Below, in pieces: positions 7,686 to 9,676 of a stretch of DNA of 9,676 nucleotides. The translations under genes were made by a program, and so were the position numbers. The notes beneath the pieces were generated by a model. The model saw only the letters and a list, made by a program, of their open reading frames with translations. It was not told the DNA's origin and did no database searches. Every line of letters begins with the position of its first letter. Position 1 is the first letter of the stretch. Source of the stretch: Candidatus Heimdallarchaeota archaeon (GTDB lineage Archaea > Asgardarchaeota > Heimdallarchaeia > Heimdallarchaeales > Kariarchaeaceae); NCBI GenBank assembly GCA_029882335.1, contig JAOUKW010000140.1, forward strand, positions 1 through 9,676. The letters are read 5' to 3'.

Positions 7686-7712
7686 TTTTCGTCTCAGGAA
7701 TAATCCATCAAT
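7686..7712 (-). other. tRNA intron 2, non-canonical site 59/60 in the T-loop (27 nt)
   Basis: The T-stem CTGGG/CCCAG is separated by 34 bases instead of 7. Taking bases 7686-7712 out leaves the standard T-loop TTCGAAT. The flanks fit a textbook bulge-helix-bulge: outer helix is the T-stem; the central four base pairs are TTCG (54-57) with CGAA in the intron; the 5' bulge AAA and 3' bulge AAT are each three bases, cut after the second, exactly at 59/60. The inner helix is weak (a few pairs, with GGA/TCC near the tip). Introns at 59/60 are known in some Thermoproteota. Confidence 0.85.
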
Positions 7713-7733
7713 TTCGAACCCAGGATATGGGCT

Positions 7734-7760
7734 TTATTCTTTACAAATTTAATGTAAAAA
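7734..7760 (-). other. tRNA intron 1, canonical site 37/38 (27 nt)
   Basis: The intron lies between G37 (7761) and A38 (7733). The flanks form a bulge-helix-bulge: the anticodon stem is the outer helix; T33-T34-C35 pair with GAA near the intron 3' end, extended by a C32-U opposition; the 5' bulge is GG/T, cut after its second base; the 3' bulge is AA/A, also cut after its second base; and TTTAC/GTAAA inside the intron forms the inner helix. 37/38 is the common archaeal intron position and is processed by the archaeal splicing endonuclease. Confidence 0.85.
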
Positions 7761-7810
7761 CCGAAGGCCCAGGTGATTCCGCTTCACTATCTGCCCAGTA
7801 CAAAAGGCAG

Positions 7811-7841
7811 AATTACCAATTTAATCTATGAATTAGTAATT
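7811..7841. repeat. 11-base inverted repeat in the tRNA 5' flank
   Basis: AATTACCAATT (7811-7821) and AATTAGTAATT (7831-7841) are inverted copies with one mismatch (G-U in RNA), separated by nine bases. It overlaps the expected promoter of the minus-strand tRNA gene; a weak A-T box AGATTAAATT (7818-7827) lies at about the right distance upstream of 7796. It could be the tRNA promoter, an operator, or AT-rich coincidence. Confidence 0.4.
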
Positions 7842-8098
7842 TTTAATGATATCGATATATTGTTTTAATTATAGATGATATATCTTGACTTTTTTACATT
7901 AAACTAACATTATAGGATAGTATCTGAATTTTTATTCGATCTAGACCTATTCATCAGGTTGATCTATTTTGATTTTACCGCACAATTAATTTTTATAGTT
8001 GGAGAATAACAATAAATTTGCATACAAGAAAACAAAAATAAATTAATTAACCAAAAATTTAAGAAAAAAGTTTATCTAGAAAATTGATACGCATAAAG
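7842..8098. other. Intergenic stretch without a recognised gene (part of the 345-base gap 7797-8141)
   Basis: Very AT-rich with no reading frame that looks coding on either strand. It holds a palindrome ATATCGATAT (7849-7858) and an imperfect stem-loop at 7938-7964 (GATC..ACCT / AGGT.GATC around a seven-base loop). I see no C/D or H/ACA RNA, no second tRNA and no mobile element. The right end leads into the small-protein promoter. Confidence 0.6.
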
Positions 8099-8108
8099 TT
8101 TATATATG
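8099..8108 (+). promoter_or_regulatory. TATA box of the small membrane/secreted protein
   Basis: TTTATATATG, a close match to the archaeal consensus, 34-43 bases upstream of the ATG at 8142. Transcription would start near 8127, leaving about 15 bases of leader that include GTGAT, a possible Shine-Dalgarno, shortly before the ATG. Confidence 0.6.
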
Positions 8109-8141
8109 CTGAAAATATATTTAACAAAAGTAGTGATATAA

Positions 8142-8327
8142 ATGAATAAAAGAAAAAGATTAGCATTAAATTCTTTAATACTGCTAACTATATTATCAAC
8201 AGCCATAATCGTAGGTGCAGGAAGAATACCACCCCAGGCATGCGACACCTTAGCAGAAAATTTACCTCCAATTAGAGACCTCATATATCGTTTCTTCAAT
8301 AGAAGAGACGGATTATGTGCACCATAA
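8142..8327 (+). CDS. Small (61 aa) single-helix membrane or secreted protein with two cysteines
   Basis: Not a family I recognise. Residues 1-6 (MNKRKR) are strongly basic, and 8-26 (ALNSLILLTILSTAIIVGA) form one hydrophobic helix, the classic layout of a signal peptide or an N-in membrane anchor. The remaining 35 residues would be outside the cell: IPPQAC, LPPIRDLIYRFF, RRDGLCAP. They contain two cysteines, C34 and C59, that could form a disulfide around an amphipathic middle. Support for a real gene comes from its own well-placed TATA box, a start codon right behind it, the coherent N-terminal topology and a stem-loop 12 bases after the stop. An ORF of this size could still arise by chance; a frame is open on the opposite strand too, but lacks such signals. 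Function unknown; a secreted peptide or small membrane-complex subunit are possibilities. The downstream aconitase has its own promoter. Confidence 0.65.
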   Translation: MNKRKRLALNSLILLTILSTAIIVGAGRIPPQACDTLAENLPPIRDLIYRFFNRRDGLCAP

Positions 8328-8339
8328 TTATTAAATATT

Positions 8340-8356
8340 ATTTTACTTCGTAAAAT
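8340..8356 (+). terminator. Perfect 7-bp hairpin after the small-protein gene
   Basis: ATTTTAC-TTC-GTAAAAT forms a perfect stem with a three-base loop, 12 bases past the stop codon at 8325-8327. It may end or protect the small mRNA. It has no long T-run after it, and it also lies about 60 bases before the aconitase TATA box, so a regulatory palindrome is an alternative. Confidence 0.4.
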
Positions 8357-8418
8357 CTAACTAATTTTAATGTAAACCAAATGATTCAGTTTAAAATAAT
8401 AAGGTAACGTTGTTATTT

Positions 8419-8427
8419 TTTTATACT
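8419..8427 (+). promoter_or_regulatory. TATA box for the aconitase gene
   Basis: TTTTATACT lies 31-39 bases before the ATG at 8458, preceded by a T-rich run. A start near 8448 would leave a leader of about ten bases that includes AGAAGGG (8447-8453), a possible weak Shine-Dalgarno site. Confidence 0.5.
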
Positions 8428-8457
8428 AATAAAATCATTATAAATTAGAAGGGCAAT

Positions 8458-9676
8458 ATGGAGTTAAACGAGGAAATAATAAATAATTCAAGGAAAGAAA
8501 AAAATTTTGGATCTGGGAATGTTATTTATTATGATTTGACAGAATTAGAGAGAGTAGGTGTAAATATAGATAATTTACCTTATTCTATTAGAATACTCTT
8601 GGAAAATGTGTTAAGAAGTTTTGATGGTGAAATTATAACAAGTGACGATGTGAAAAACATCGCCTTTTGGCCGAAAGGCTCAGGCTCGACTGAAATACCT
8701 TACATGCCAGCAAGGGTTTTACTGCAGGATTATACTGGTTTACCTTTGATCGTTGATTTTGCGGATTTAAGGGATGCTGTAAAAAAACATGGTGGTGACC
8801 CCAGTAAAATTAATCCTTTAATTCCAACTGATTTAGTTGTAGATCATTCAATCCAAATTGATTATTATGGAACAAAAGATGCATTGGAAAAAAATATGTC
8901 ATTAGAATTTGAAAGAAATTTGGAGAGGTATAAGGCATGTAAGTGGGCACAGGAAAGTTTTAATGACATGCGTATTGTTCCACCAGGAAACGGAATTGTA
9001 CATCAAGTAAATTTAGAATATTTGGCACAAGTTGTACAAACTAGATCCATTTTGTCTGATGAAGTTATATTTCCGGATACGTGTGTTGGTACTGATTCAC
9101 ACACACCCATGGTAAATGGAGTTGGTGTTTTAGGATTTGGAGTTGGTGGTATAGAGGCGGAAATGGTGATGTTAGGTCAACCCTATTATATGATCCTTCC
9201 AGAGGTAGTAGGTGTCAAATTGTTAAATTCACTGCCTGAAGGAACAACTGCAACAGATCTTGTTCTTACCGTAGCAGAATTATTAAGGAAGAATGGCGTT
9301 GTTGAAAAATTCGTAGAGTTTTTTGGCCCAGGTATGGATACGTTGACAGTTCCAGATAGAGCGACAATTTCAAATATGACTCCTGAATATGGGGCAACAG
9401 TCACATTTTTCCCAGTTGATGAAGCCACCTGCGAATATTTAATTTTATCTGGTAGAAATAAAGAACATGTTGATGTAATTAGAAATTATTCGAAAGCACA
9501 AAAATTATTTAAATTAAAAGGTTCACCGGACCCAATATATTCTATGACATTAGAGTTAGATTTAGCAACAATTGATTCGGTTGTAGCCGGACCTGCAAAT
9601 CCAGAAGAAAAGCTACCAATTGGTGAATTAAAGGAAACGATTTCAAATCTTATTTTAAATCATGAAAACAATAGGA
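8458..9676 (+). CDS. acnA: Aconitate hydratase A (N-terminal 406 residues, runs off the right edge)
   Basis: Aconitase isomerises citrate to isocitrate through cis-aconitate in the TCA cycle, using a [4Fe-4S] cluster. The frame is open to the window end and covers a little under half of the usual ~890 residues. Recognisable AcnA/IRP-type blocks occur in order: SIRILLENVLR (43-53), YMPARVLLQDYTGLP (82-96), DLVVDHSIQID (125-135), IVPPGNGIVHQVNLEYLA (173-190), CVGTDSHTPMVNGVGVLG (209-226) with the conserved DSH, GGIEAEMVMLGQP (230-242), DRATISNMTPEYGATVTFF (300-318) and VVAGPANPEEKL (375-386). The three cluster-binding cysteines sit in the second half of the family and fall outside the window. 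Position 315 is Val where many homologues have Cys or Met, a minor variation. The ATG is well placed behind a TATA box. A 2-methylcitrate dehydratase of the AcnD type is less likely but shares the fold. Presence of AcnA suggests at least a partial TCA cycle. Confidence 0.93.
   Translation, partial: MELNEEIINNSRKEKNFGSGNVIYYDLTELERVGVNIDNLPYSIRILLENVLRSFDGEIITSDDVKNIAFWPKGSGSTEIPYMPARVLLQDYTGLPLIVDFADLRDAVKKHGGDPSKINPLIPTDLVVDHSIQIDYYGTKDALEKNMSLEFERNLERYKACKWAQESFNDMRIVPPGNGIVHQVNLEYLAQVVQTRSILSDEVIFPDTCVGTDSHTPMVNGVGVLGFGVGGIEAEMVMLGQPYYMILPEVVGVKLLNSLPEGTTATDLVLTVAELLRKNGVVEKFVEFFGPGMDTLTVPDRATISNMTPEYGATVTFFPVDEATCEYLILSGRNKEHVDVIRNYSKAQKLFKLKGSPDPIYSMTLELDLATIDSVVAGPANPEEKLPIGELKETISNLILNHENNR

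Larger units (their letters stand above)
7672..7796 (-). tRNA. tRNA-Arg (anticodon UCG) with two introns
   Basis: The minus strand folds into a complete cloverleaf once two 27-nt introns are removed, giving a 71-nt body to which CCA must be added (not encoded). The acceptor stem GGGCAGA/TCTGCCC (7790-7796 with 7673-7679) is a perfect 7 bp, followed by T8-A9. The D-arm is GTGA/TCAC with loop AGCGGAA, which has G18-G19 and A20, the arginine identity base. The anticodon stem TGGGC/GCCCA is a perfect 5 bp, with loop CTTCGG-A giving anticodon TCG at 7762-7764. There is a four-base variable region, and the T-stem CTGGG/CCCAG is a perfect 5 bp. The discriminator is A. The anticodon loop matches that of haloarchaeal tRNA-Arg(UCG) as I recall it. 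It would read CGA and probably CGG codons. Both exon-intron junctions fall in bulge-helix-bulge folds. The 5' leader also contains CTGCC, complementary to part of the acceptor strand. Confidence 0.9.

Noticed and set aside
7868..7930. Possible C/D box guide RNA (GATGATA near 7875 and CTGA near 7924)
   Set aside because: The C box does not match RTGATGA, and no D' / C' pair or terminal stem is visible.
7938..7964. Imperfect stem-loop as a riboswitch or terminator
   Set aside because: Only two 4-bp segments with uneven bulges, not adjacent to a gene end and with no known riboswitch elements; noted only within the intergenic entry.
8072..8299. 75-codon minus-strand frame opposite the small protein
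   Set aside because: It has no upstream signals of its own, overlaps the plus-strand promoter, and reads through low-complexity AT sequence; the plus-strand frame fits better.
9186..9428. 80-codon minus-strand frame inside aconitase
   Set aside because: Antisense shadow of a strongly conserved coding region.
8458..9676. Possible frameshift or truncation in aconitase
   Set aside because: The frame is intact over 406 codons with all conserved blocks in order; it is cut only by the window edge.

Overview
The window looks like a piece of an AT-rich (about 30% GC by eye) archaeal genome, most likely an Asgard archaeon (Promethearchaeota, possibly Heimdallarchaeia-like). Four things point that way. 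TATA-box promoters lie close to start codons and mostly lack strong Shine-Dalgarno sites. A tRNA gene has bulge-helix-bulge introns and no encoded CCA. There is a eukaryote-like small GTPase with a DTAGQERF switch II motif. A giant surface protein is built from ~92-residue beta-sandwich-type repeats of a kind I recall from Asgard genomes. The phylum assignment is inference; the archaeal assignment is well supported.

Layout. Positions 1-4891 (minus strand) are one uninterrupted reading frame that runs off the left edge: at least 1630 codons with a signal-peptide-like N-terminus, an S/T/N-rich linker and 16 full repeats plus the start of a 17th. A divergent promoter region (about 4892-5049) separates it from a plus-strand gene of unknown function with a CPEC zinc-knuckle-like motif (to 5824). 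That gene converges, with a 7-base gap, on a minus-strand pair: a GNAT-family acetyltransferase (5832-6659) and, upstream of it, a small GTPase (6732-7442) with a near-leaderless promoter.

From 7443 to 8141 no protein gene is seen. The stretch holds a minus-strand tRNA-Arg(UCG) gene (7672-7796) interrupted by two 27-nt introns: one at the common 37/38 site, the other inside the T-loop at 59/60. Several inverted repeats surround it. On the plus strand follow a 61-residue single-helix small protein with its own TATA box and a 3' hairpin, then the N-terminal 406 residues of aconitase A, cut by the right edge.

The genes do not form one obvious pathway; nearly every one has its own promoter. The GTPase and acetyltransferase could be co-transcribed. 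The clearest unusual signal is the doubly interrupted tRNA-Arg with a T-loop intron.
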